Notes under the pieces: model-generated
The model's database searches: none
Seen by the model: the letters and a program-made list of their open reading frames with translations, nothing else
What the model was told of the DNA's origin: nothing
Shown: positions 16,985 through 25,314 of the stretch, piece by piece
Position numbering within the stretch: position 1 is the stretch's first letter
Layout of the letters: each line of letters starts with the position of its first letter
Source: Candidatus Saccharimonadota bacterium
GTDB taxonomy: Bacteria; Patescibacteriota; Saccharimonadia; Saccharimonadales; Saccharimonadaceae
Direction: 5' to 3'
Assembly (NCBI GenBank): GCA_905372835.1
Contig: CAJPQK010000001.1
Span: forward strand, 62,001 to 126,000
DNA length: 64,000 nucleotides
Position numbers and translations under genes: made by a program

Positions 16985-18571
16985 TTAGGCGTTTCTTGCC
17001 AAAACAGCTGCTCGGATTAGCCCCGAAAAGAGCGGGTGTGGTCGGAATGGACGTGATTTAAACTCCGGGTGAGCTTGTGTAGCGATGAAATAGTCACAGC
17101 GTGGCGATTCAACAAATTCCACCAATCTACCGTCTGGCGAGGTGCTCGAAATAACCAAACCGCCTTGTTCAATCGCCTGAACAAAATCCTGATTCACCTC
17201 ATATCGGTGGCGGTGTCGCTCTGTCACCTCTGTTGTACCATACGTCTTCGCCGCTAGCGAGCCTTCTTTCAGCACTGCTGGATAATCACCAAGGCGCATC
17301 GTGCCACCAGTCGACTCTTTACCTGCCTGCCCATCCATCAGATAAATCACGTTCGTGCCCTGACCTGCACCAAACTCCTCACTATTAGCACTATCCACGC
17401 CACCTCGACGCGCCGCAGCAATCACCGCTGTTTGCATACCCAAACAAATACCCAGATATGGTTTATTATGCTCCAGGCAATACATTGCCGCTGCAATCTT
17501 CCCTTCAACACCACGTGCACCAAAGCCGCCCGGCACCAAAACAGCATCAACCTTAGCAAAATCATCATCGCTGGCGGTCTCTGAATTTATCCACCGTATA
17601 TTAACTTCGCAGTTCTCCGCCCACGCTGCTGATTTCAACGCCTCCGTCACCGACAAATACGTATCAGTATTATCAATATATTTTGCCACCAAACCAACCG
17701 TCACTTCACGTGCATAATCAGTAGTATCACGCTCTGCTAGATTTTTCCAGCGAGTCAAGTTAGGCTCCACAGCTACCCCAGTAAACTCACTCAACATTGG
17801 TCCCAAGTCGCGTGCAACAGTCAATGGCACCTCATACACCGTATCAACATTTGGCATCATGATGATACCCTCGGGACGTACACCAGATGATATAGCAATT
17901 TTCTCACCAACGCTGCGCGGTGGTTTATCATGACCCTCAGTCCGCACCGCCACTACGTCCGGCATAATACCAAAACTACGAAGTTCCGCCATGGCATTTT
18001 GTGCAGGCTTTGTTTTATACTCTTGGCTGGCTTCCAAAAACGGAACATACACCACATGAACAAAAAGGCAATTATTCCTGTCTACTTCCTGTGAAAAATC
18101 ACGAATTGCTTCAATAAAACTCAGCCCTTCGTAGTCACCCACTGTGCCACCAATTTCTACAATATGCACATCACCTTCAGCTGCTTCGTGAATAGATTTT
18201 TTAATAGAATTGGTCAAATGTGGCACTAGCTGCACCGTTTGTCCGCCAAATTCACCAGCCCGCTCAGCATTGATCAAATCTCGCAGCAATCGACCCGACA
18301 ACGTGGTGTTTTTCCGCGTCAGCTCCAAATCCAAAAACCGCTCGTAATGGCCCAAGTCCAAATCAGTCTCGGCACCATCCTTGGTCACAAAGCATTCGCC
18401 GTGCTCTTTTGGGTTCAATAGTCCAGCATCAACATTCAGATACGGATCACACTTCTGCACCGACACCGACAAGCCTTTGGCCTGTAACACCGCGCCAATA
18501 CTCGCCGCCGTGATTCCCTTACCAACACCAGACAATACCCCACCAGTTACAAAAATATACTTCTTCGTCAT
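16985..18571 (-). CDS. pyrG: CTP synthase
   Basis: Converts UTP to CTP using glutamine. The N-terminal amidoligase domain begins KYIFVTGGVLSGVGKGITAAS (P-loop). The C-terminal glutamine amidotransferase domain has GICLGMQ with the nucleophile Cys, and a His/Glu pair near AQAHPEFKSRP. A GTG one codon upstream is also possible, but GGAGAA five bases before this ATG favours it. It stands next to the ribonucleotide reductase genes, so this is a nucleotide-supply neighbourhood. Length 528. Confidence 0.96.
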   Translation of the reverse strand: MTKKYIFVTGGVLSGVGKGITAASIGAVLQAKGLSVSVQKCDPYLNVDAGLLNPKEHGECFVTKDGAETDLDLGHYERFLDLELTRKNTTLSGRLLRDLINAERAGEFGGQTVQLVPHLTNSIKKSIHEAAEGDVHIVEIGGTVGDYEGLSFIEAIRDFSQEVDRNNCLFVHVVYVPFLEASQEYKTKPAQNAMAELRSFGIMPDVVAVRTEGHDKPPRSVGEKIAISSGVRPEGIIMMPNVDTVYEVPLTVARDLGPMLSEFTGVAVEPNLTRWKNLAERDTTDYAREVTVGLVAKYIDNTDTYLSVTEALKSAAWAENCEVNIRWINSETASDDDFAKVDAVLVPGGFGARGVEGKIAAAMYCLEHNKPYLGICLGMQTAVIAAARRGGVDSANSEEFGAGQGTNVIYLMDGQAGKESTGGTMRLGDYPAVLKEGSLAAKTYGTTEVTERHRHRYEVNQDFVQAIEQGGLVISSTSPDGRLVEFVESPRCDYFIATQAHPEFKSRPFRPHPLFSGLIRAAVLARNA

Positions 18572-18588
18572 CACTTCTCCAACCTATC

Positions 18589-18613
18589 AAAAGAGGCGCC
18601 GAATCGACACCTC
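18589..18613 (-). terminator. Terminator downstream of the 57-residue ORF
   Basis: On the minus strand, GAGGTGTCG and CGGCGCCTC pair with two G-U wobbles around a three-base loop, followed by TTTTG. It separates the small Cys-tail gene from pyrG. Confidence 0.55.
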
Positions 18614-18620
18614 CGTTGTT

Positions 18621-18794
18621 TTATTCACAACCGTCACACACCGTCAAGCTTGCCGGATCGAGCGGCGCCGCAATACCACCAGATTTTTTTGCCTGGTCAT
18701 CAGCTGCCTGCTGTACTGCTTTCATCGCTGCGTCAATGGCGCTTAATTTTTCTTCCAATGTCATGTCGTCAGAAATAATTTGACTTGCGTTCAT
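18621..18794 (-). CDS. 57-residue protein ending in CDGCE, candidate trans-acting NrdA redox tail
   Basis: Starts at an ATG with AGGA five bases upstream and has its own terminator. The N-terminal 35 residues look helical and charged (MTLEEKLSAIDAAMKAV), then comes a flexible SGGIAAPLDPASL linker and the C-terminus TVCDGCE. Class I NrdA proteins normally end in such a C-x(2-4)-C tail that passes electrons from thioredoxin or glutaredoxin to the active site. The NrdA of this window has no such tail. Upstream are two NrdR-box-like sites spaced like the pair at nrdA. A redox partner of NrdA is inferred, not shown; a small metal-binding protein is an alternative. Confidence 0.65.
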   Translation of the reverse strand: MNASQIISDDMTLEEKLSAIDAAMKAVQQAADDQAKKSGGIAAPLDPASLTVCDGCE

Positions 18795-18805
18795 GTTCCT
18801 GTCTT

Positions 18806-18821
18806 TCTATATATTTAGTAT
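18806..18821 (-). promoter_or_regulatory. NrdR-box-like site, proximal, before the 57-residue ORF
   Basis: TCTATATATTTAGTAT matches the NrdR consensus acaCwAtATaTwGtgt at 11 of 16 positions. It is weak alone, but its centre is 33 bases from the stronger site at 18839, the usual three-helical-turn spacing. Confidence 0.4.
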
Positions 18822-18838
18822 CTGCTTATGCTTATAAT

Positions 18839-18854
18839 ACGCTATATGTAGCGT
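18839..18854 (-). promoter_or_regulatory. NrdR-box-like site, distal, before the 57-residue ORF
   Basis: ACGCTATATGTAGCGT matches the NrdR consensus at 13 of 16 positions and is a near-palindrome. It lies 45 bases before the ATG of the small Cys-tail gene, just past the end of the upstream flavin-type gene. Confidence 0.6.
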
Positions 18855-19253
18855 TTATGCAATATAGTGCAGCCAATTTCCTGTTGTAGTTTTTTCATCA
18901 AGATTACCGATTGGCATGATGTAAATTTGCCTATTTTCCACGCGCGGCATAAAGTCGCCCAGTTTGTTGGCATACACTTCCAAAGCCGCCGCCTCTTCTT
19001 CCTCTGGCAACTCTCGTACCGTTGTTGTCAAAAAGACAGCACTCTTTTGATCGTTCCACACCACAAATTCCACAACACCGCTGCGGTAGGCATTAACGGC
19101 ATGGCGGGACTGTCGGTCAGAGATCCAAATGATGCTGTCATTTTTATAACGTACAAAATGGAGCGGCGTCACTAGCGGCGTTCTGTCACGATTAACAGTC
19201 GCCAAAGCGCCAATTTCAACTGTGTCTAAAATATCTGTTGTACTTTTGTCCAT
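18855..19253 (-). CDS. Pyridoxamine 5'-phosphate oxidase-like split-barrel protein
   Basis: A 132-residue FMN-binding split-barrel type protein. The pattern IGALATVNRDRTPLVTPLHFVRYKNDSIIWISDRQ is typical of the PNPOx-like superfamily, where the first strands bind FMN or F420 phosphate. The substrate cannot be inferred. It starts only five bases after nrdB, without a clear ribosome-binding site, so it is probably translated by coupling as the third gene of the nrdA-nrdB operon. A flavin protein there may help redox supply, but that is speculation. Confidence 0.75.
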   Translation of the reverse strand: MDKSTTDILDTVEIGALATVNRDRTPLVTPLHFVRYKNDSIIWISDRQSRHAVNAYRSGVVEFVVWNDQKSAVFLTTTVRELPEEEEAAALEVYANKLGDFMPRVENRQIYIMPIGNLDEKTTTGNWLHYIA

Positions 19254-19258
19254 GGCAG

Positions 19259-20260
19259 TTACTTCGTAGTGTTTACTTCATAGCTCGTGTTAGTACTTTC
19301 AAAGAAATTGACCAACTCCAAAGTGTCGTTTGCCGTCGCCATCCATTTTGCTGGGTTGGCTACGTTATACTCAGGCTCAAAGCCAAGCTCAACCAAACGG
19401 CGGTCAGTCATGTGCATGACGTATTGGTTAACATAATCAGCGTTTAAGCCGAGGATTCCCTTTGGCAACATATCCTTGTTGTACTCTTTCTCTAGCTCAA
19501 CTGCCTGCAAGATGAGGTTACGAATTTCCTCAGCAAATTCCTGGGTTTGCAGTTCTGGGTTTTCGTCCAAAATAGTCAGTAGCAAATTAATACCAAAGGT
19601 CAAATGCAAATTCTCATCCTTGGTGATCCAGTCGAGCAGCGTACCGACATTACGCAGCAAGTTGCGCTGACGGAAACTCATACCGACCATAAAGCCTGAG
19701 TAGAACCAGATGCCTTCGAGCACAATGTTATAGGCCACCAGTGAGCGGACAAAATCTTTCTTACCCTCCAGCGTGTAGATATCAAGATTTGGATCCAGCA
19801 TCACATCCAGGTGCTTGTTCTGGAAATCTGCTTTGTCAGCCAGCGATTTTTTGCCAAAGCCCGCCGCGTAAATTTCCTCCCGGTCAAACGGAAATGTCTC
19901 AATGATGTATTCAAAGGTCATGAAGTGGTTGGCCTCTTCCCACATCTGCTTTGACAGATAGAGTTGCGCTTCAGCGGCGTTGACATATGGGTAAATACCA
20001 AAGGCCAGCGACTTGTTGATTAGTAACTCGTTTGGGTTAAGATAACTAATGACGGTTTTGAGCGCATGCTTTTCCTCGTCACTGAGTTTTTCAAAATCCG
20101 CCAAATCCTGTACCAACTGCACCTCGTTTGGAAACCAGGTGTTAGCCACTGCTTGGTTGTATAAATCATATGCCCATGGGTAACGAATTGGGTGCAAGCT
20201 CAGCCCATCGCGTAGTCCTGAACCTAATATTCCACCTTTTGGATGTGTGTAGTCTGACAT
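19259..20260 (-). CDS. nrdB: Ribonucleotide reductase small subunit, class Ic-like active site
   Basis: R2 subunit, 333 residues, which generates the radical for NrdA. Six metal ligands can be read: E78 (in NPNELLIN), E109 and H112 (WEEANH), E182 (VLEGIW), E216 and H219 (DENLH). The position of the radical tyrosine, four residues after H112, is F116 (HFMTF). Glu as first ligand with Phe at the radical site is the Chlamydia class Ic pattern, which uses a Mn/Fe cofactor. A GGGGG Shine-Dalgarno sequence precedes the ATG, 12 bases after nrdA. Confidence 0.95.
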   Translation of the reverse strand: MSDYTHPKGGILGSGLRDGLSLHPIRYPWAYDLYNQAVANTWFPNEVQLVQDLADFEKLSDEEKHALKTVISYLNPNELLINKSLAFGIYPYVNAAEAQLYLSKQMWEEANHFMTFEYIIETFPFDREEIYAAGFGKKSLADKADFQNKHLDVMLDPNLDIYTLEGKKDFVRSLVAYNIVLEGIWFYSGFMVGMSFRQRNLLRNVGTLLDWITKDENLHLTFGINLLLTILDENPELQTQEFAEEIRNLILQAVELEKEYNKDMLPKGILGLNADYVNQYVMHMTDRRLVELGFEPEYNVANPAKWMATANDTLELVNFFESTNTSYEVNTTK

Positions 20261-20272
20261 AATATCCCCCTT

Positions 20273-22678
20273 TTATTTATTAATTTTCGCAAAGCCAAAG
20301 CCACGTGCCTTGCCAGCGCCTGTTCTAATCTTTTGCTCAGCAATTTTTTCCACTGAAACCGTCGTTTGCTCTGATTGGTGGCGTGGTTTAACGTGCAGGT
20401 AGTAGGTCGTTTTCAAGCCACGACGCCACGCTTCAGAATAAATCTCCACATATTCATCAATATCGCGAGTCTCAAGGTACATATTACGGCTAATTGCCTG
20501 GTCAACCCATTTTTGAGCCCGAGCCGCCACTTCAATAAACGCATATGGGCTTAATTGGAAGCTGGTTTTGTAGACATCTTTCAGCTTCTGCGGAATCGCA
20601 TCAATGTGTTGAATATCACCTTGGTTGGCGAACACCTCTTCCTTGATGTCATCCCACAGGTTCAGTGCCTTGAGGTCGCGCACCAGGTTATTATTTACTT
20701 CTAGGAATTTACCATTCAGAGTCGAGCGGCTAAAGATTTGTGCAAACTGCGGATCAATCCCTGGCGTGGTGCCAGCAATGTGACCGATGTTAGCCGTTGG
20801 CGCAATAGCCATCAAAGTAGCATTACGCATACCCTTTTTAACCTTCACCCGCAGTGCGTCCCAATCGAGGCTCGACTTGTGATCGATTTTCACCTTAACT
20901 TTGCGGTCGGTAGACAGTGTCTCCAGTGTGTCAATTGGCAAAATACCCTTACTCCAGCCACTGCCCTTGTAGGTAGGATAGCTGCCCAGTTCCTGTGCCA
21001 AATCTGCTGACTGGTCGATGGCGTGATAACTGATGAATTCGGTGAGTTTATCAATCAAGTTATATGACTCCGTGGACTCATAGCAATACCCAAGTTTTTC
21101 CAGCACGTCAGTAAAGCCCATCAAGCCCAAACCAATCGCCCGAGTTTGGTTGTTTGAATGCATAGCTTCGGTGATTGGTGTTTTGGTGATATCTACCAAG
21201 TTATCCAATTGGCGTACCGCTGCTCGCGACGCTTCTTTGAGTCGATCCCAATCCCACGTCTTATCTTCGTTCAAAAAGGCTGACAAATTGATACTGATCA
21301 AGTTGCAGGTAGCGATGTTATCTTTGTCTTGCGGTAGGGTAATTTCCGTACAGAGATTAGAAAGGTGAATCGTGCCAGTGTTATTGTTTAGGGCTCGAAC
21401 GTTAATAGTATCTTTCCAAGTGAGCCATGGATGGCTGGTAGCCTGCAGGCTGGTCAGAATCTGCTTGAACTGCTGACGAGCTGATGTCTTTTCAAAGACA
21501 CGCATTTTGCCAGCTTCAGCCAACTTGATGTACTCTTTGTAACGCGCTGAAAACTCCTCACCATACAGTTCTGGCAAATCTGGCGTCTCGGCTGGATCAA
21601 ACAAGTACCAATCTTGATCTTTTTGCACCCGCTTCATAAATTCATCAGAAATAAACACCGCGGTATTAGCAAAACGCGTTCGCATGTATGGGTCACCAGA
21701 GTTCGAGCGTAGATCGATAAACTGTGGAAAGTTAAGATGCCAGTTTTCCATGTAGATGGCTGCTGCGCCAGCTTTTTTACCTTTACGAGAGACAGCAAAC
21801 AGTGCGGTATCAATCATTTTCATAAAGGGAATTGGGCCGGTTGATTCGGTGTTAGTGGTTTTAACTGGACTACCAGCTGCTCGCAACTTAGTAAAACCGA
21901 TGCCGATGCCACCAGTACCCTTGGCAATCCACATAGTGTCGCGCACCGCCTTAGCAATTGACTCCATATCATCATCAACATTCAGCAGGAAACAGTTACT
22001 GAGTTGTGGGAACGAACCACCAGCATTGACGCGGGTTGAGCCGCCTGGCACATATTCCAAACTGCTCATGTGATTATAAAACGCAATCGCTGCGGCGGTA
22101 GGATCTTTCTCGTTGTAACTCAGCCCCATGGCAATGCGCATGTGAGTAAATTGTGGCGTTTCCATTGGCTGACCATTTTGCTTACGGAGGGCGTAACGGT
22201 TGCGGTTGGTAATTACTCCCAAATATTTACTGAGGTCGTCTTTGGCAGGATTAAGCGCTTCACCAAGCTTTTTCAAATCAAATCTACCGTCAGCCATGCG
22301 AGTGTCTAACAGGCCTTCTTTGACGGCTGCTTTCACAAATTTCGGAAATTCTTTTGCGTGCAACTTTTTGAGTTCATCCACCGACTGATAGTCGCCCAAA
22401 ATACTCTTATAAATCATCTTCAGTAACAGTCGTGCCGCAATCTTATCATAATCTGGATCATCTTTAACATTCTGCAGTGTTGTTTGAATGACCGCTTGGT
22501 CGAGCTGCTCGGTCGTAATGCCGTCAAACAGTGTGAGCTGGAGTTCAGTAGCTACCTGCACGACTTTAGATACTTGGTCAGGCAGCCCCTCTGCTGCCTT
22601 CAGTAACGCTATGTTAATTTTATTTGCATCAAACGGCTCTTTCGTCCCGTCTCGTTTGACGACATGAATGACACTCAT
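20273..22678 (-). CDS. nrdA: Ribonucleotide reductase large subunit without C-terminal Cys pair
   Basis: Catalytic R1 subunit, 801 residues, reducing ribonucleoside diphosphates to deoxy forms. An ATP-cone allosteric domain occupies residues 1-95 (VVKRDGTKEPFDANKI). Active-site residues are Cys near 227 (LSNCFLLN), Cys-x-Glu near 441 (SNLCTE) and Cys near 457 (ATCNLISINL). The end, KARGFGFAKINK, has no cysteine, whereas class I enzymes normally end with a redox Cys pair. The next gene starts 12 bases later, so no tail is hidden downstream. GGGAGG precedes the ATG, and tandem NrdR boxes lie about 110-155 bases upstream. Confidence 0.96.
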   Translation of the reverse strand: MSVIHVVKRDGTKEPFDANKINIALLKAAEGLPDQVSKVVQVATELQLTLFDGITTEQLDQAVIQTTLQNVKDDPDYDKIAARLLLKMIYKSILGDYQSVDELKKLHAKEFPKFVKAAVKEGLLDTRMADGRFDLKKLGEALNPAKDDLSKYLGVITNRNRYALRKQNGQPMETPQFTHMRIAMGLSYNEKDPTAAAIAFYNHMSSLEYVPGGSTRVNAGGSFPQLSNCFLLNVDDDMESIAKAVRDTMWIAKGTGGIGIGFTKLRAAGSPVKTTNTESTGPIPFMKMIDTALFAVSRKGKKAGAAAIYMENWHLNFPQFIDLRSNSGDPYMRTRFANTAVFISDEFMKRVQKDQDWYLFDPAETPDLPELYGEEFSARYKEYIKLAEAGKMRVFEKTSARQQFKQILTSLQATSHPWLTWKDTINVRALNNNTGTIHLSNLCTEITLPQDKDNIATCNLISINLSAFLNEDKTWDWDRLKEASRAAVRQLDNLVDITKTPITEAMHSNNQTRAIGLGLMGFTDVLEKLGYCYESTESYNLIDKLTEFISYHAIDQSADLAQELGSYPTYKGSGWSKGILPIDTLETLSTDRKVKVKIDHKSSLDWDALRVKVKKGMRNATLMAIAPTANIGHIAGTTPGIDPQFAQIFSRSTLNGKFLEVNNNLVRDLKALNLWDDIKEEVFANQGDIQHIDAIPQKLKDVYKTSFQLSPYAFIEVAARAQKWVDQAISRNMYLETRDIDEYVEIYSEAWRRGLKTTYYLHVKPRHQSEQTTVSVEKIAEQKIRTGAGKARGFGFAKINK

Positions 22679-22786
22679 TATACCTCCCTTAAACTATATT
22701 GGTCATAGAGACACAAGAAAAATACCAACAGCACCTCCCCTGCGGTATTACCTTTTCTCACCTCTTGGATTTTTGTTTGTCTACCC

Positions 22787-22802
22787 GCTATAGATATAGC
22801 GT
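22787..22802 (-). promoter_or_regulatory. NrdR-box-like site, proximal, before nrdA
   Basis: GCTATAGATATAGCGT matches the NrdR consensus at 11 of 16 positions. Its centre is 32 bases from the better site at 22819, the usual spacing of NrdR pairs. Confidence 0.55.
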
Positions 22803-22818
22803 ATATGTAATATATTAA

Positions 22819-22834
22819 ACACTAAATGTAGGGT
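22819..22834 (-). promoter_or_regulatory. NrdR-box-like site, distal, before nrdA
   Basis: ACACTAAATGTAGGGT matches the consensus acaCwAtATaTwGtgt at 13 of 16 positions. With the site at 22787 it would let the ATP/dATP-sensing repressor NrdR control the reductase operon. Confidence 0.65.
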
Positions 22835-22891
22835 TTGCAAGAGGTTTTGTTAATTTTACAATGACGATCGAAGATAACCCTACTTGCCACC

Positions 22892-22983
22892 TGGCGGAAG
22901 GACGGGGATTCGAACCCCGGAGACCCCGTGAAGAGTCTACACACTTTCCAGGCGTGCCAGTTCAACCACTCCTGCATCCTTCC
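22892..22983 (-). tRNA. tRNA-Ser (GGA)
   Basis: Acceptor stem GGAAGGA/TCCTTCC with discriminator G and encoded CCA. The anticodon loop CTGGAAA gives GGA. It has the long variable arm of serine tRNAs and the T loop GTTCGAATCC. It stands alone between nrdA and the ABC transporter genes. Confidence 0.95.
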
Positions 22984-23119
22984 GTCTTGACTTAGTATAC
23001 AAGACTTTATGGGAAATAACCAACTACCACAGTAACAATGTAATGATAGGCTGATGATGTACATTTTACATAACTATTATGGTTGCATATCCTCCCGTAC
23101 TGCATATAATAAATATAGT

Positions 23120-24094
23120 ATGGATACACCAGTTGCACCGTGTATAAGACTCACAAACATTACAAAGTGTTTCGGTATTGGCGATGCGGAACACTATGCT
23201 CTTGACGACGTAAACTTGACCGTCGAGAAGGGCGAATTCATAGCTATCATGGGGCCAAGTGGCTGTGGTAAGACCACCCTCTTAAACATCATCGGTCTGT
23301 TAGATCAGGCAACAGATGGTGATTATTTCCTCAATGGTGATTCAGTAGACAATCTTAGCTCAAAGAGGCTGGCTCGGATTCGTTCAGATGACATCGGTTT
23401 TGTCTTTCAGAATTTTAACCTGATTCCTCGCTTAAGTGTCTTGGAAAACGTTTCTCTACCTCTGACCTACAAAGGAATGAGCAAAATCAAACGGCTACAA
23501 GAAGCCAGCCGAATCTTAAAGAATTTCCACCTGGGCGAGCGTGAATATTATATGCCACACCAATTGTCAGGCGGACAGGTTCAGCGCGTAGCAATTGCCC
23601 GAGCCCTGGTGAACAGCCCGTCAATCATCTTGGCGGATGAACCAACCGGCAACTTGGACAGTAAAGCCAGCCACATCATCATGGAAGAGTTGGCCGATAT
23701 TCACCGCCGTGGCAACACCATCATCATGGTAACCCACAACCCTGAGTTGACTTCGTACGCCAGCCGCGTCATCACCATGCTTGACGGTAGGATCGATACA
23801 GATGAACAGCTGCAGAAATCAGCACCATTCAGGAAAAACTTGGAAATTGTTGACGAGAAAAAAGAGGCTAAACCATCAGACAAGCCTAAGAAGTCTGAGA
23901 AAAAAACTACTGAAACCACCGAGAAGTCCAAAAAGGAAGATTCAAAGCCTATTGAACAGCCTAAAAAAGAAGAATCCAAATCTGTTGAGAAACCAAAAAA
24001 AGAAGATGAAAAACCTGCTGAAAAATCCGAGAAAAAATCTTCAACCAAATCCACCAAGAAGACACAAGCTTCCAAAAAGGAGACGACCAAGTGA
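23120..24094 (+). CDS. ABC transporter ATPase, MacB/LolD type, with charged tail
   Basis: ATP-binding subunit for the permease that overlaps its end. Walker A is GPSGCGKTT, signature LSGGQVQRVAIA, Walker B IILADEPTGNLDS, switch His in VTHNPEL: the MacB/LolD/FtsE-like set. Residues after about 235 form an extension of some 90 residues, rich in Lys, Glu, Ser and Pro repeats (KKSEKKTTETTEKS), which ordinary relatives lack. A TATAAT at 23105-23110 nine bases before the ATG at 23120 favours this start over an in-frame ATG 66 bases upstream. By family it moves peptides or lipoproteins across the membrane. Confidence 0.9.
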   Translation: MDTPVAPCIRLTNITKCFGIGDAEHYALDDVNLTVEKGEFIAIMGPSGCGKTTLLNIIGLLDQATDGDYFLNGDSVDNLSSKRLARIRSDDIGFVFQNFNLIPRLSVLENVSLPLTYKGMSKIKRLQEASRILKNFHLGEREYYMPHQLSGGQVQRVAIARALVNSPSIILADEPTGNLDSKASHIIMEELADIHRRGNTIIMVTHNPELTSYASRVITMLDGRIDTDEQLQKSAPFRKNLEIVDEKKEAKPSDKPKKSEKKTTETTEKSKKEDSKPIEQPKKEESKSVEKPKKEDEKPAEKSEKKSSTKSTKKTQASKKETTK

Positions 24095-25299
24095 GGTTTT
24101 TATTCAAAAATCACATAGAAAATGCCATGCAATCCCTCCGTGCCAGCCGTGGTCGGACAACGTTGACTGTTACTGGCATCACCATCGGCATCATGGGTAT
24201 CACCATGATCATGTCCTTGTCTGTTAGTGTCAATAAATTGATTAACCAACAGTTCTCAACAACCAAAGACAGTGTAGCATTGATACGGTCTGGTTTAGGT
24301 GGTAATGTTGAACGCTCATTGTCTCAAGCACAAAATATTACACCTTTACCAACCCTGACTGAATATGATGTGCAGGATGTTGCTCACATCACTCAAAACA
24401 GCGCTCCAATGTCAGTTATTCATAACACTATCACTACCACTAATTCACGCGTTGACGCCAACAAAACTGCCATCATTGGCACCACTGAAAAAATTAAAGA
24501 TCTTGCAGAGTTAGAACTACGCGATGGTCAGTTTGTTGGGCAAGCCAACGGTGTGGTGATCGGCCATCAGCTGTCAATTGATCTGTTTGGTACCGAATAT
24601 TCACTTGGTAATGTACTGCGTATTCAGGATAAGCCGTTTACTGTTATGGGTGTTTTAAAACCAGTCAAACAACCGCTTACTTACTTGGGTGTTAATTTCA
24701 ATAACTCAGCCATCGTTTCACTGGACGTTAGCAAAAAGCTAACACAAAATGTCGCACAAATTCAGCAAATTGCCATCAAGACTGACGGCGACTCGTCGCT
24801 TGAGAAAGCAATTTCTGATATTAAAGAAAAGCTCAATCAAAATCACCACGATGCTAATGACTACCACATCATAACCGGTAAAGATATTACTGCTACCAGC
24901 GATGCTATGTTGTTGTCACTGTCGGCAATCATGATTGCTGTATCAATCATATCGCTGTTCGTCGGTGGAATTAGCATCATGAATATCATGTTAGTAAATG
25001 TTGCTGAAAGGCAGCGTGAAGTTGGTATCCGTAAAGCAATTGGTGCAACCAACCGACACATCATCCATCAATTCTTGATCGAGTCAGTGATTATTGGTTT
25101 AGCTGGTGGTATCATGGGATATATCTTTGGCTTAATTGGTGCGTACACGGTCAGTACCTTCCTACCAGTTTCACCAATCTTGAGCTGGCAGCCTGCTGTC
25201 GTCAGTATTGGCGCTGCCATGCTAGTCGGTGTCATCTTTGGTATTTATCCAGCCGTACGCGCTGCCAACCGCAACACTATTGAAGCAATGCGTAACTAA
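24091..25299 (+). CDS. ABC transporter permease, MacB/FtsX-like
   Basis: A 402-residue permease with the MacB topology: one N-terminal helix (TTLTVTGITIGIMGITMIM, about residues 24-42), a roughly 220-residue extracytoplasmic MacB-PCD-like domain, and three C-terminal helices including GGISIMNIMLVNVAERQREVGIRK, the classic FtsX/MacB coupling segment. It starts with GTG, overlapping the ATPase stop as GTGA. No periplasmic-adaptor gene is nearby, so export of a peptide, drug or lipid in a Gram-positive-like envelope is likely. Confidence 0.9.
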   Translation: MRFLFKNHIENAMQSLRASRGRTTLTVTGITIGIMGITMIMSLSVSVNKLINQQFSTTKDSVALIRSGLGGNVERSLSQAQNITPLPTLTEYDVQDVAHITQNSAPMSVIHNTITTTNSRVDANKTAIIGTTEKIKDLAELELRDGQFVGQANGVVIGHQLSIDLFGTEYSLGNVLRIQDKPFTVMGVLKPVKQPLTYLGVNFNNSAIVSLDVSKKLTQNVAQIQQIAIKTDGDSSLEKAISDIKEKLNQNHHDANDYHIITGKDITATSDAMLLSLSAIMIAVSIISLFVGGISIMNIMLVNVAERQREVGIRKAIGATNRHIIHQFLIESVIIGLAGGIMGYIFGLIGAYTVSTFLPVSPILSWQPAVVSIGAAMLVGVIFGIYPAVRAANRNTIEAMRN

Positions 25300-25314
25300 G
25301 TAACCCGGACTGAT

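Noticed and set aside
20261..20272. Frameshift hiding a Cys tail after nrdA
   Set aside because: Only 12 bases separate nrdA from nrdB and no Cys codon pair appears in the other frames there.
22828..22884. TAGGGTT ... AACCCTA pair after tRNA-Ser(GGA) as a terminator
   Set aside because: The loop is about 40 bases and no T-run follows; likely chance overlap with the NrdR-like box.
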